Below are positions 1-7,435 of a DNA stretch of 23,132 bases, piece after piece (within the stretch, counting starts at the first letter, position 1; each line of letters begins with the position of its first letter). The notes below the pieces were generated by a model that did not search any database, was not told the DNA's origin, and saw only the letters and a list, made by a program, of their open reading frames with translations. This stretch comes from Eubacterium sp. UBA4343 (lineage in GTDB: Bacteria; Bacillota; Clostridia; Lachnospirales; Lachnospiraceae): contig DGTF01000072.1 in NCBI GenBank assembly GCA_002394235.1, forward strand, positions 5,375-28,506, given 5' to 3'. The position numbers and the translations under genes were made by a program.

Positions 1-69
1 GCGAAGTATTCGTGTGCGGCGAGCGTCGCGATAGCGAGATAAAACTCGCGCAGCGTGTTTTATCTCGTT
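1..69 (+). repeat. 99-bp dispersed palindromic element, copy 1 (truncated by window start)
   Basis: The sequence from base 1 to 69 matches the 3' two-thirds of the elements at 2727-2825 (opposite strand) and 21510-21608. It contains a hairpin at 35-67: 15-nt arms with one T-T mismatch around a 3-nt GCA loop, with outer arms CGAGATAAAAC and GTTTTATCTCG. It is not followed by a run of T, so it is not a classical terminator. The remaining 5' part lies outside the window. Confidence 0.85.
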
Positions 70-102
70 CAAAAAATTTTCAAAAATCGCAGATCGTGAG
101 TG

Positions 103-111
103 TGATATACT
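103..111 (+). promoter_or_regulatory. possible extended -10 promoter for the two-component operon
   Basis: TG-A-TATACT matches the extended -10 pattern TGnTATAAT (-10 at 106-111). No good -35 box lies 16-18 nt upstream. It is about 280 nt from the kinase start, giving a long leader if used. Confidence 0.35.
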
Positions 112-159
112 GAACGAAGAGTGGTGCGGCGATGCGGAAGCTGCGGAGTCGTAAGTGCT

Positions 160-320
160 GCGGGCGCAGCGGAGGTAAGTAAAAAGAAGTTTCGGCACCG
201 GCAGCGGTGAGTGCACAACGGATCCAAAGGAAAAAGAGGCTGCGGTTTTGGAAGAGGCGCGGGCGCAGCGGAGGTAAGGAAAAAAAGGCTGCGGCACCAG
301 GAGCGGTGTATGTGCATCGG
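160..320 (+). repeat. two imperfect 62-bp direct repeats in the kinase leader
   Basis: Bases 160-221 and 259-320 align without gaps and are 99 bp apart. Both begin with the 20-nt string GCGGGCGCAGCGGAGGTAAG and continue with purine-rich sequence and a GGCACC...GCGGTG segment. Each carries a GGAGGT ribosome-binding-site-like core but no suitable start codon follows. The rest of 70-356 holds no gene that I can support. Confidence 0.7.
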
Positions 321-389
321 AAAAAATCATAATAACGGAAAAAGGAACAGAGAACATTGATTTTGAAGCGAGAGAAAGAAAAAACAGCC

Positions 390-1904
390 ATGGATCTCCG
401 GACGCGGATCGGAATCGCTTTTATTCTGGTGATTCTGATACCTGTCCTGCTCTGCAGCGCGGCGTTCTATGTGCTGATGAATTATAAGGTAAGGCAGCTT
501 GGCAGACAGTATGGGATTGACAATCCGGGAATGGAGAGTCTGTATAACAATGCGCTGCTGATTTCGAAGACTCTCGACGAGACACTTTCGTCCGTGCAGC
601 ACACGCTTGAGAACGATCCGGACAGGCTGGAGGATAAGAGGTATCTGAAGGAACTGAATGAGACACTCAGCGGAAATGGAGCATTCATTGTGGTGCGGAA
701 GGGAAATAGCATATATTATAACGGCAGCACGGATCTTTCGAATGCGGAGCTGCTGTCGCAGCTTCCGTCATCGGCCGACGGGATATCCGGAAATGAGGAG
801 AATGGAGAAAATTCCTATATACAGGTCCGGAACCAGGCAATGCTCAAGCAGATCAGCTTCCGATTTTCCGACGGCTCAAGAGGAAGTATTTTTCTGATCA
901 GCATGCTGAACCAGCTGGCGCCGGAGATCAAAGGGGCAATGACGGAGACGATACTGCTGATTATCGTGATTCTGAGCTTTACCAGCATTGCGATGGGTAT
1001 CTGGATCTACCGGGGTGTCATCATCCCCATCAACCAGCTTAAAAAAGCTGCGCAGAATATCCGTGACGGCAATCTGAATTTTGTGACGCAGAAGAGCGGA
1101 ATCAAGGAGATGGATGATCTCTGCGATGATTTCGAGGAGATGAGAGTACGGCTGAAGGAATCTGCCGAGGAGAAAATCCGTTTTGACGCGCAGAATCGTG
1201 AACTGATCAGCAATATTTCACATGATCTGAAGACACCGGTGACCGCGATCAAGGGTTACACGGAAGGGCTGATCGACGGCGTGGCAGCCACGCCGGAGAA
1301 GCAGCAGCGGTATATCCGCACGATTTACAATAAAACCATTGAGATTACGAGGCTGATCGACGAGCTGACCATGTACTCCAAAATCGACACGAACCGGATT
1401 CCGTATAATTTTCAGAAGATCCATGCGTCCTCCTATTTTGAGGATTGCCGTGAGGAACTGAGCATGGAGCTGGAACAGCAGAATATCCGGCTGAATTACA
1501 GCAATGATCTGGTCGATGATGCCGTAATTATTGCTGATCCGGAACAGCTCCGCCGCGTGATCAACAATATCGTAGGCAATTCCGTGAAATATATGGATAA
1601 GGATCCCGGAATCATCAGCATCCGCCTGCGCGACGTCGGTGACTTTATACAGGTGGAGATCGAAGATAACGGGAGAGGAATCAATCAGAAGGATATACCG
1701 AGAATTTTTGACCGGTTCTACCGAAGCGATCAGGCAAGAAGAGCAAGAGGAGGAAGCGGAATCGGGCTTTCCATTGTCAAGAAGATCATCGAAGATCACG
1801 AGGGAAAGGTTTGGGCGACGAGCAGGGAAGGCGAGGGAACAATTATTTACTTCGTGCTTCGCAAATATCAGGAGGGAAGACATGAGCAAAATTCTAATCA
1901 TTGA
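390..1904 (+). CDS. sensor histidine kinase (HAMP/HisKA/HATPase_c), two-component system
   Basis: A membrane sensor kinase of about 504 residues that should autophosphorylate on histidine and pass the phosphate to the overlapping downstream regulator. In order: membrane segment at ~8-30, extracytoplasmic sensor region of ~155 residues, second membrane segment at ~187-208, HAMP linker, HisKA box NISHDLKTP with the phospho-accepting His at ~278, then the ATP-binding domain with N box NNIVGNS (~392), G1 box EDNGRG (~426) and G2 box GSGIGLS (~455). I start at ATG 390 because MDLRTRIG leads directly into the first membrane helix. An in-frame TTG at 357, with AAGGA 10 nt upstream, would add 11 residues and cannot be excluded. 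The sensor domain shows no motif I recognise, so the stimulus is unknown. Confidence 0.93.
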   Translation: MDLRTRIGIAFILVILIPVLLCSAAFYVLMNYKVRQLGRQYGIDNPGMESLYNNALLISKTLDETLSSVQHTLENDPDRLEDKRYLKELNETLSGNGAFIVVRKGNSIYYNGSTDLSNAELLSQLPSSADGISGNEENGENSYIQVRNQAMLKQISFRFSDGSRGSIFLISMLNQLAPEIKGAMTETILLIIVILSFTSIAMGIWIYRGVIIPINQLKKAAQNIRDGNLNFVTQKSGIKEMDDLCDDFEEMRVRLKESAEEKIRFDAQNRELISNISHDLKTPVTAIKGYTEGLIDGVAATPEKQQRYIRTIYNKTIEITRLIDELTMYSKIDTNRIPYNFQKIHASSYFEDCREELSMELEQQNIRLNYSNDLVDDAVIIADPEQLRRVINNIVGNSVKYMDKDPGIISIRLRDVGDFIQVEIEDNGRGINQKDIPRIFDRFYRSDQARRARGGSGIGLSIVKKIIEDHEGKVWATSREGEGTIIYFVLRKYQEGRHEQNSNH

Positions 1905-2568
1905 GGATGAGGAATCCATAGCAGAACTGGAGAAGGATTATCTGGAGCTCTCCGGATTCGAGGTTGATATTGAGAATGAAGGAGACAAGGGGCTGAAGCG
2001 GGCGCTGGAGACCGATTATGATCTGTACATTCTTGACCTTATGCTTCCTGTTGTAGACGGATTTGAAATCTGCAGAAAGATTCGTGAGAAAAAGAACGCG
2101 CCGATCATCATTGTGTCGGCAAAAAAGGACGACATCGACAAGATCCATGGTCTCGGACTTGGCGCGGACGATTATATGACGAAGCCGTTTTCTCCGAGCG
2201 AGATGGTGGCGCGGGTCAAGGCGCACATGGCGCGGTATGACCGTCTTGTGAGCAGCCAGCCTAAGAACGATATTATCGAGATCCGCGGGATCCGGATCGA
2301 CAAGACAGCCAGAAGAGTGTGGGTGAACGGAGAAGAAAAGACATTTACCAACAAGGAATTTGATCTTCTGACCTTTTTGGCTGAGAACCCGAATCATGTG
2401 TTTACAAAGGAAGAGCTGTTCCGCGAGATCTGGAACATGGATTCCGTCGGAGATATTGCGACCGTAACGGTGCACATCAAGAAGATCCGGGAGAAAATCG
2501 AGTTCAATACAGCAAAACCACAGTATATTGAGACGATATGGGGTGTCGGCTATCGTTTTAAAATATAA
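1882..2568 (+). CDS. OmpR/PhoB-family response regulator
   Basis: A 228-residue DNA-binding regulator, cognate partner of the upstream kinase. The receiver domain has the acidic pair E8-D9, the phospho-acceptor D52 in YILDLMLP, and the conserved K101 in GADDYMTKPF. The C-terminal winged helix (from about residue 130) includes TFTNKEFDLL and the family-typical ending YIETIWGVGYRFKI. ATG 1882 is preceded by GGAGGGAAGAC, and the gene overlaps the kinase 3' end by 23 nt, indicating translational coupling. The reading frame is open far upstream, but that part is simply kinase sequence in another frame. Targets are unknown; nothing identifies it as a named system such as PhoP. Confidence 0.95.
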   Translation: MSKILIIEDEESIAELEKDYLELSGFEVDIENEGDKGLKRALETDYDLYILDLMLPVVDGFEICRKIREKKNAPIIIVSAKKDDIDKIHGLGLGADDYMTKPFSPSEMVARVKAHMARYDRLVSSQPKNDIIEIRGIRIDKTARRVWVNGEEKTFTNKEFDLLTFLAENPNHVFTKEELFREIWNMDSVGDIATVTVHIKKIREKIEFNTAKPQYIETIWGVGYRFKI

Positions 2569-2639
2569 GCTGGTCACAGGGACTTATGTGCGCGTTTCTG
2601 TCAGACTGAGAGCAGTAACATTTCCCATATTGGAGGTAT

Positions 2640-2843
2640 ATGGAGAAAAATCTATCGTTATGCTTTGAAAATGCAGGAACTGTAACCCGGAGAGATCTGC
2701 TCCGGGTTGTCATTGTCATCCTGAAAAACGAGATAAAACACGCTGCGCGAGTTTTATCTCGCTATCGCGACGCTCGCCGCACACGAATACTTCGCATTCG
2801 GCTGCGGCTCACTGTTCGCGTAAATAAAACATTGTCACCCTAA
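2640..2843 (+). CDS. doubtful 67-residue ORF running through the repeat element
   Basis: ATG 2640 is preceded by GGAGG at only 3-nt spacing. The first ~28 residues are unique. The rest (from ~NEIKHAARVLSRYRDARR) is a translation of the dispersed 99-bp element on its minus strand, so its composition reflects the repeat rather than protein selection. It is probably not a gene, or is a short ORF broken by the element. Confidence 0.15.
   Translation: MEKNLSLCFENAGTVTRRDLLRVVIVILKNEIKHAARVLSRYRDARRTRILRIRLRLTVRVNKTLSP
2684..2708 (+). terminator. hairpin after the two-component operon, weak terminator candidate
   Basis: AACCCGGA and TCCGGGTT form a perfect 8-bp stem around a 9-nt loop, about 115 nt downstream of the regulator stop. 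No T-run follows (the 3' sequence is GTCATTG), so intrinsic termination is uncertain. Confidence 0.35.
2727..2825 (-). repeat. 99-bp dispersed palindromic element, copy 2
   Basis: Reverse-complement copy of the element at 21510-21608, with about three mismatches in 99 bp; it also matches bases 1-69. It contains the 33-nt hairpin (15-nt arms, one T-T mismatch) and a second fold in which GCCGCA pairs with TGCGGC around an inner CGAAT/ATTCG stem. It lies between the two-component operon and the bioY operator. Confidence 0.9.
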
Positions 2844-2863
2844 AAGACAAAACGGGTTGACAA
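2832..2863 (+). promoter_or_regulatory. BirA-like biotin operator upstream of bioY
   Basis: TTGTCACCC (2832-2840) and GGTTGACAA (2855-2863) form an inverted repeat with one mismatch and a 14-nt spacer. This resembles the Firmicute BirA operator pattern of TTGTTAACC-type half sites spaced 14-16 nt apart. Its position directly before a biotin transporter gene supports the reading. The right half-site overlaps the -35 box, as expected for a repressor site. Confidence 0.75.
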
Positions 2864-2885
2864 TGTTCTTCGTTGAATTTATACT
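2857..2885 (+). promoter_or_regulatory. bioY promoter
   Basis: TTGACA (2857-2862), 17-nt spacer, TATACT (2880-2885): near-consensus vegetative promoter about 35 nt before the bioY start. The -35 box is embedded in the right half of the BirA-like operator, so bound biotinylated-state BirA would block polymerase. Confidence 0.85.
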
Positions 2886-2918
2886 CAGAACTGTTTAAAA
2901 ACAGGAGGAGAAAAATCA

Positions 2919-3524
2919 ATGAAGAAGAATACAGTAAAGGACCTTTGTATGATTGCTGTTTTTGCGGCGATCATCAGTATCGTGGGACAGTTCAGCATTC
3001 CGCTTCCGGGCGGCGTTCCGATGACGCTGCAGACGTTGATCATCGCGCTGGCCGGCGCAGTTCTCGGATCGAAGAAGGGATTCTGGTCAACGGTTATCTA
3101 TATACTGATTGGTGCAATCGGCGTTCCGGTGTTCGCCGGATGGACAGGCGGAATCGGCGCGATTATGGGAATGACGGGTGGATTCCTTGTTTCCTTCCCG
3201 CTGATTGCGCTGTTTACCGGTCTTGGAGATGAAATCGGCGTCCGCCTTTCTGCGTCGAAGAGTGCGCGGAGCAGAAAGGTCATTTCCTGCGTGAGCCTTC
3301 TGATCGGTGTTCTGGTCGGCTACGTCTTGAACTATGCGGTGGGATCTGTGTGGTTTATGGCAGTCGCACAGGCAAATCTTATGACAGCGCTCACAGCCTG
3401 TGTGATACCCTTTATTCCAACGTCGATTCTGAAGGCGGTTCTGGTGCTGATTCTCGGTCCGGTTCTGAAGCATTCTCTGGAGAAGGCACATGTTCTGGAG
3501 GTCAGACGCACAGCTGCTGTGTGA
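2919..3524 (+). CDS. bioY: BioY, biotin transporter substrate-binding (S) component
   Basis: A 201-residue hydrophobic protein with about six membrane segments. It binds biotin in the membrane and normally works with the shared ECF energizing module (EcfA/EcfA'/EcfT), which is not in this window. Family features visible are the N-terminal helix followed by PLPGGVPMTLQTL, and the glycine-rich GVPVFAGWTGGIGAIMGMTGGFL loop region. ATG 2919 follows AGGAGG at good spacing. It stands alone without biotin synthesis genes. The upstream operator and overlapping promoter predict repression when biotin is plentiful. Confidence 0.95.
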   Translation: MKKNTVKDLCMIAVFAAIISIVGQFSIPLPGGVPMTLQTLIIALAGAVLGSKKGFWSTVIYILIGAIGVPVFAGWTGGIGAIMGMTGGFLVSFPLIALFTGLGDEIGVRLSASKSARSRKVISCVSLLIGVLVGYVLNYAVGSVWFMAVAQANLMTALTACVIPFIPTSILKAVLVLILGPVLKHSLEKAHVLEVRRTAAV

Positions 3525-3542
3525 ATTCATTAACTTGTCAGC

Positions 3543-3637
3543 AGAATACACAATGTGAATCGTGTGTTATCGTGTTTTGTGTCATTTGCGGAATACAATA
3601 CGTGAATCACGAGCGAACGTGTTTTGTCTCATTCCTG
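3543..3637 (+). repeat. imperfect ~45-bp tandem duplication downstream of bioY
   Basis: Two adjacent similar segments each run GAATACA..., TGTGAATC or CGTGAATC, then CGTGTTTTGT followed by GTCAT or CTCAT. No gene or clear promoter is seen in this stretch. It leads directly into the second duplication at 3657-3725. Confidence 0.5.
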
Positions 3638-3656
3638 GAAGGAGAACCATCTTATA

Positions 3657-3725
3657 GAGACAGACGGCCGGAAGGCGGATATGGAGAATTGTGTTATGGA
3701 GACAGACGGCCGGAAGGCGGATATG
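3657..3725 (+). repeat. 27-bp direct repeat duplicating a ribosome binding site and start codon
   Basis: Bases 3657-3683 and 3699-3725 are identical, 42 bp apart. Each contains GGAAGGCGG and ends in ATG. As 42 is a multiple of three, both ATGs are in the same frame and open into the DUF1284 gene, giving alternative starts at 3681 and 3723. Confidence 0.9.
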
Positions 3726-4130
3726 AGGCTTCGTCCCCATCATCTGCTGTGTACGCAGGGTTATGAGGGAAAAGGCTATGATGAACATTTCGTCAGAAGG
3801 ATGACGGCTTATGTAACGCGGATGCGCCGGGAAGAGAACTTTCGTATTGAGATCACCCTTCGTCCGGATGATATCTGTGCCGCCTGTCCGAATCTCAGCG
3901 ATTCTGAGCATTGCGTGAGCGATGACAAGGTGCTTGCTTTTGACCGGAAGGTCATGGAATTGTTCGGTCTGAAGGAGGGAGAGACCTACAATTATCAGAA
4001 GCTGATACGGGACATTGATGATCATATGACCAGGGAAAGGCTGCATTCCATATGCGGAACCTGCAGCTGGTATCCAGTCAGCCTGTGCCGGGACAGAATC
4101 CTTGGCGTCCGCACACGGACAGATCTGTAA
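3723..4130 (+). CDS. DUF1284-family cysteine-rich protein
   Basis: A 135-residue soluble protein matching DUF1284 in its opening RLRPHHLLCTQGYEGKGY. Cysteines occur as HHLLC, CAACP, a single Cys after EH, CGTCSW, and one near the C-terminus, which suggests metal or iron-sulfur binding; the function of the family is not known to me. ATG 3723 is chosen because family members begin at MRLRPHH; GGAAGG lies about 8 nt upstream. The frame is open back to a TTG at 3624 and passes another ATG at 3681, reading ETDGRKADM twice because of the 42-bp duplication. The extra N-terminus is probably an artefact of that duplication. Confidence 0.8.
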   Translation: MRLRPHHLLCTQGYEGKGYDEHFVRRMTAYVTRMRREENFRIEITLRPDDICAACPNLSDSEHCVSDDKVLAFDRKVMELFGLKEGETYNYQKLIRDIDDHMTRERLHSICGTCSWYPVSLCRDRILGVRTRTDL

Positions 4131-4167
4131 AATGCGTGTTACTCCTTTTATTTTACAGAAAACATGC

Positions 4168-4196
4168 TTGAGTATAGCTTAATATTCGTGTATCAT
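4168..4196 (+). promoter_or_regulatory. promoter of the superoxide reductase gene
   Basis: TTGAGT (4168-4173), 17-nt spacer, TATCAT (4191-4196), about 80 nt before the start codon. Good match at both boxes and ideal spacing. No obvious PerR-type operator is recognised around it. Confidence 0.65.
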
Positions 4197-4278
4197 GAGA
4201 TAAATGGCTATGTTGCAGACATGCCAGGAGCTGTATTGATCCACGCGCAAGGGTGGCAGATAAAAAGGAGGTATAGAT

Positions 4279-4656
4279 ATGTTATTTTTCAGATGTGATG
4301 GATGCGGAAACTTTATTACTTTTCTGACGGAGAAGACGGCATGTACGCCGAAGTGCTGCGGCGAAACGATGAAGGAGCTTACACCGAACACGACGGACGC
4401 GGCGACAGAGAAGCATGTGCCGGTGGTCAGTGTTGAGAACGGAACGGTTACGGTCAAGGTCGGAAGCGTGGCACATCCAATGATGGATGAACATTATATC
4501 CAGTGGATCATCCTGGAGACAAAGAACGGATTCCAGAAGAGAGATCTGAAACCGGGAGATAAGCCAGAGGCGGTCTTTGCGCTCGCGGATGGAGAGGAAC
4601 CAGTCGCGGCATATGAATACTGCAATCTGCACGGACTCTGGAAAGCGGAGATCTGA
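4279..4656 (+). CDS. desulfoferrodoxin-type superoxide reductase
   Basis: A 125-residue cytoplasmic protein that reduces superoxide to peroxide without making oxygen, typical of anaerobes. The N-terminal desulforedoxin-like domain carries C6, C9 and the C26-C27 pair that would hold a rubredoxin-like iron. The catalytic domain shows the square-pyramidal iron ligands: H46 in EKHVPV, H66 in AHPM, H72 in DEHYIQW, and C115 and H118 in EYCNLHGLWK. ATG 4279 follows AAGGAGG. It is monocistronic, with its own promoter and a strong terminator directly downstream. Confidence 0.95.
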   Translation: MLFFRCDGCGNFITFLTEKTACTPKCCGETMKELTPNTTDAATEKHVPVVSVENGTVTVKVGSVAHPMMDEHYIQWIILETKNGFQKRDLKPGDKPEAVFALADGEEPVAAYEYCNLHGLWKAEI

Positions 4657-4674
4657 TCGCAGTGACCGTACGGC

Positions 4675-4709
4675 ACAAAAAAGGAGCGGCGATGCCGCTC
4701 TTTTTTTGT
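4675..4709 (+). terminator. intrinsic terminator after the superoxide reductase gene
   Basis: GAGCGGC-GAT-GCCGCTC followed by seven T, and preceded by a run of A. The arms extend through CACAAAAAA/TTTTTTTGTG, so it may act in both directions. Confidence 0.92.
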
Positions 4710-4855
4710 GTTGAAATTACATGGCAAATATTGTGCGGGATAGTAAAGTAGTAAGTAGAAATCCGTAGCGTATACAGAATGTTCCACAATTTATCGTATG
4801 GGCGTTTACAGGAGCATTCTTCAGAAAGAGATATTCGGAAAGGGAGGTATTTGTT

Positions 4856-5902
4856 ATGTTAACAGCACGTGAAAATTTAATCGAAACAATAGAAGGCGGA
4901 AAACCGGATCGGATTGTGAACCAGTATGAGGGAATTGCTCTTCTGTTTCATCCTTTCTTGTTCCGTTCGCCGATGGTGCCAAAGGGAACAGAGGTCAAGG
5001 ACGCAATTCCGAATGCCTGGGGTGTTTATAACGCATTTCCGAAGAACACGCCCGGCGCATTCCCTGTGCAGGACGCGGAGCATGTTCTGGTAAAGGATAT
5101 TGATCACTGGCAGGATTATGTAAAAGTCCCGGATACGAATTTCACGGACGAAGAGTGGGGCAAATGTCAGGAGATGTATGACGCTGTCGGGGATAAGGCG
5201 ATGAAGACCACATTTATTGCGCCAGGAGTATTTGAACAGTGTCATCATATGTGCAAGATCGATGATACGCTGATGGCGATGTATGAGTCCCCGGACGAGC
5301 TTCATGACATGATTAAGATGCTGACGGAGTTCGAGCTGCGCATTGCGGAAGGAATCTGTGATCATCTTCATCCGGAGGCAATTTTCCATCACGATGACTG
5401 GGGCAGTCAGAAGAGTACCTTTATGAGTCCGTCGATGTTTGAGGAATTTTTCGTAGAGCCGTATAAGCAGATCTACGGATATTATCACGATCACGGTGTA
5501 AAGTATGTCTTCCATCACTCTGACAGCTATGCCGCGACACTGGTTCCGGATATGATCGAGATGGGAATTGATGTATGGCAGGGATGCTTCTCGACGAATG
5601 ATATTCTGAAGCTTCTCCGTGAGACAGACGGAAAGATTACCTTCATGGGAGGAATCGAGAATCATCTGGTAGATTTTGAGGGATGGACGGACGAGAACAA
5701 TGAGGCGGTGATCCGGAAGACGCTTCAGGAAGACGGAACCAGATACTTCATCCCCTGCATCGCACAGGGAGGTCCCGGCTCCGTATTCCCGGGCGTATAT
5801 CAGAGTATGTCTGATATCATTGACAAGATCAATGAAGAAAAGTATGGATTTACGAAGGAACAGCTGGAAGCGGCAAGAGAGCCGATTCAGATCATGTTCT
5901 GA
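4856..5902 (+). CDS. URO-D superfamily protein (uroporphyrinogen decarboxylase / corrinoid methyltransferase-like), paralogue 1
   Basis: A 348-residue cytoplasmic TIM-barrel-type protein of the URO-D superfamily, which includes heme-pathway decarboxylases and corrinoid-dependent methyltransferases such as MtaA, MtbA and CmuA. Visible features are the N-terminal TARENLIETIEGGKPDRI (the family's repeated R-E-x2-GG-x-P-DR start), HHDDWGSQ (~178-185) and FHHSDSY (219-225), where zinc-dependent relatives have H-x-C. Cys301 lies in FIPCIAQGGPGS. It is related to the gene at 9112, sharing HDDWG and PDMIEMGID. ATG 4856 follows GGGAGG. Its 3' end overlaps the convergent regulator gene by 16 nt. It is unlikely to be the heme-pathway HemE; a methyltransfer role is inferred and the substrate is unknown. 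Confidence 0.85.
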   Translation: MLTARENLIETIEGGKPDRIVNQYEGIALLFHPFLFRSPMVPKGTEVKDAIPNAWGVYNAFPKNTPGAFPVQDAEHVLVKDIDHWQDYVKVPDTNFTDEEWGKCQEMYDAVGDKAMKTTFIAPGVFEQCHHMCKIDDTLMAMYESPDELHDMIKMLTEFELRIAEGICDHLHPEAIFHHDDWGSQKSTFMSPSMFEEFFVEPYKQIYGYYHDHGVKYVFHHSDSYAATLVPDMIEMGIDVWQGCFSTNDILKLLRETDGKITFMGGIENHLVDFEGWTDENNEAVIRKTLQEDGTRYFIPCIAQGGPGSVFPGVYQSMSDIIDKINEEKYGFTKEQLEAAREPIQIMF

Positions 5903-7368
5903 TCGCGGAAGGATTCCATGTTCAATCGGACCGGAGATGACAGGATCTCCATGGAAAGACGGAGATAGTATCTCGTTTGCGGATCATTCAGATCAACGGG
6001 ATAGATTTCCTGTAATTTCCGGATCCGGTACATGACGGTGTTGCGGTGCGTAAAAAGGACTGCAGAGGTCTTGCTGACCGAGCGCTCGTTGTCGAGATAG
6101 GTCAGCAGGGTCTGAAAAGTCTCGTCATGGTTGGTTTCCTGATCATACCAGAGTTTGCGGATCAGCGGGTGGCAGGCGTGCACCCGCTCATTTTTTTCTG
6201 CAAAAAACAGAATGTAATCAATGGCATGGGGAGCAAATCCGGTGAGCCAGCCATCAGGCGTTTTCAGATCTGTGTTTTTTATTGCGAAGAGACACTGGTT
6301 CAGCATCCATGGAATCTCAGCAGTTCCCTTCGCACCGAGACTGAAGGCGGCCCGGATCTGATTGCTTTTATGCATCGCCGTGAGAAAATCGGTGAGATTC
6401 TGGTTCCCTTCGAGGATCTGGTTCGAGAGTACGAGTACGAAGGGGTCTTTTCGAAAAATTACGCAGCTTGGCAGATTGTGCTGCAGGATTCCGTATAGAA
6501 TTTCGACCGACCGATAGGAATTCTGCCTGGAGTCCGGCTGAATGAGCAGCATCTGAAAATCGTCATTTTCGGTCCACTGCTGATACGTCAGCTGCATCTG
6601 AAGCTCTCTCGGGTCATAGGTCCGGTGAAAAATCAGGCTGTATATTGCGTTGAAACACGGACTGGATGCTCCGGAGAGGGTGATGGTGCCGAGTGCCGGT
6701 TCAAGGTACTGCGCAATTCGGTCAAGGATCTGGCAGTCGCCGGCGTTTGCAGGGCGCACCATCTCAAGAACGGTCATTCTTCCGCACGGTACACCGTTGA
6801 ACTCAAGGATATAAGAAAGGCCTCCGTATTCCAGTGACGCAAGGTCGGCAGCGGTGAAATGATGCACGCCGTGGCGGCTCAAATCAATGTTGCTGTTGGA
6901 GAGGTCGAAAGCCTTAATTGCGTTCAGAGAAGAGTAGCCGTATCGGCTGATATATTCCCATTCCGGGTCTACGGTTGCGGGATCCGGATGCCTGCTTATC
7001 GCAAGAAGCCTGTTATTTGCGTCCTGTATGTTCATTGGATTTTGTATCATAAGCTCACAGGAATCGGTGATTTTCTGGAAATCATTCTTCTGAACAGCCT
7101 TCTGAATCCCATCTTCCCAGTCCTGGTAAAAATCAAAAACATCCTGAATGATTTCAAATGCTTCTTTTACGGTCACGTCATACAGATAGATCTTATCCCC
7201 TTCTCCGCTGCAGACGACGTAGTTTTTTTCCGGATAGACATGGACACAGTCCGTGGAATATACAAGCCTTGCACTTTTCAGTACCGGAGCAGCGTCCGGT
7301 CGAATACTGGTCTTAATATCCATTAAAGGAGAGAGCCGGTTGGCGATCATCCACATACTTAGTTTCAT
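5887..7368 (-). CDS. PucR/CdaR-family transcriptional regulator
   Basis: A protein of about 493 residues with a long N-terminal ligand-sensing half and a C-terminal helix-turn-helix of the PucR type: LLTYLDNERSVSKTSAVLFTHRNTVMYRIRKLQEI, near the C-terminus. Proteins of this architecture usually activate adjacent catabolic or uptake genes in response to a small molecule. I choose ATG 7368 (MKLSMWMIANRL) because GAAGGA lies about 9 nt upstream; an in-frame ATG at 7401 would add 11 residues. It is transcribed away from the MFS gene and ends inside the 3' end of the convergent URO-D gene. The -35 box of its probable promoter lies inside the first of three direct repeats, suggesting autoregulation. 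The effector cannot be inferred. Confidence 0.88.
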   Translation of the reverse strand: MKLSMWMIANRLSPLMDIKTSIRPDAAPVLKSARLVYSTDCVHVYPEKNYVVCSGEGDKIYLYDVTVKEAFEIIQDVFDFYQDWEDGIQKAVQKNDFQKITDSCELMIQNPMNIQDANNRLLAISRHPDPATVDPEWEYISRYGYSSLNAIKAFDLSNSNIDLSRHGVHHFTAADLASLEYGGLSYILEFNGVPCGRMTVLEMVRPANAGDCQILDRIAQYLEPALGTITLSGASSPCFNAIYSLIFHRTYDPRELQMQLTYQQWTENDDFQMLLIQPDSRQNSYRSVEILYGILQHNLPSCVIFRKDPFVLVLSNQILEGNQNLTDFLTAMHKSNQIRAAFSLGAKGTAEIPWMLNQCLFAIKNTDLKTPDGWLTGFAPHAIDYILFFAEKNERVHACHPLIRKLWYDQETNHDETFQTLLTYLDNERSVSKTSAVLFTHRNTVMYRIRKLQEIYPVDLNDPQTRYYLRLSMEILSSPVRLNMESFRDQNMI

Positions 7369-7406
7369 GATATTGTTTCCTTCATTATTTTTTATCCTCA
7401 ATTATG

Positions 7407-7435
7407 AGTATAACATTTCTGCTGTTTCACAGCAA
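7407..7435 (-). promoter_or_regulatory. probable promoter of the PucR/CdaR-type regulator
   Basis: On the minus strand: TTGCTG (7430-7435), 17-nt spacer, TATACT (7407-7412), about 40 nt before the start. The -35 box falls within direct repeat R1 (GCTGTTTCACAGC). Confidence 0.6.

Noticed and set aside
1..99. Insertion sequence end
   Set aside because: The 99-bp copies have no transposase and no terminal inverted repeats of IS type; treated as a non-autonomous dispersed element.
3624..3722. Longer N-terminus for the DUF1284 protein starting at TTG 3624
   Set aside because: The extension reads through the 42-bp duplication, has no family similarity and lacks a well-placed ribosome binding site; the family begins at MRLRPHH.
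4720..4855. Promoter for the first URO-D gene
   Set aside because: TATACA occurs (about 4770) but no acceptable -35 box pairs with it, and the triple-repeat motif is not recognisable here; left uncalled.
4856..5902. HemE of heme biosynthesis
   Set aside because: No other heme genes nearby, a paralogue close by, and HDDWG/HHSDS blocks more like the methyltransferase-type branch; context suggests an accessory pathway.
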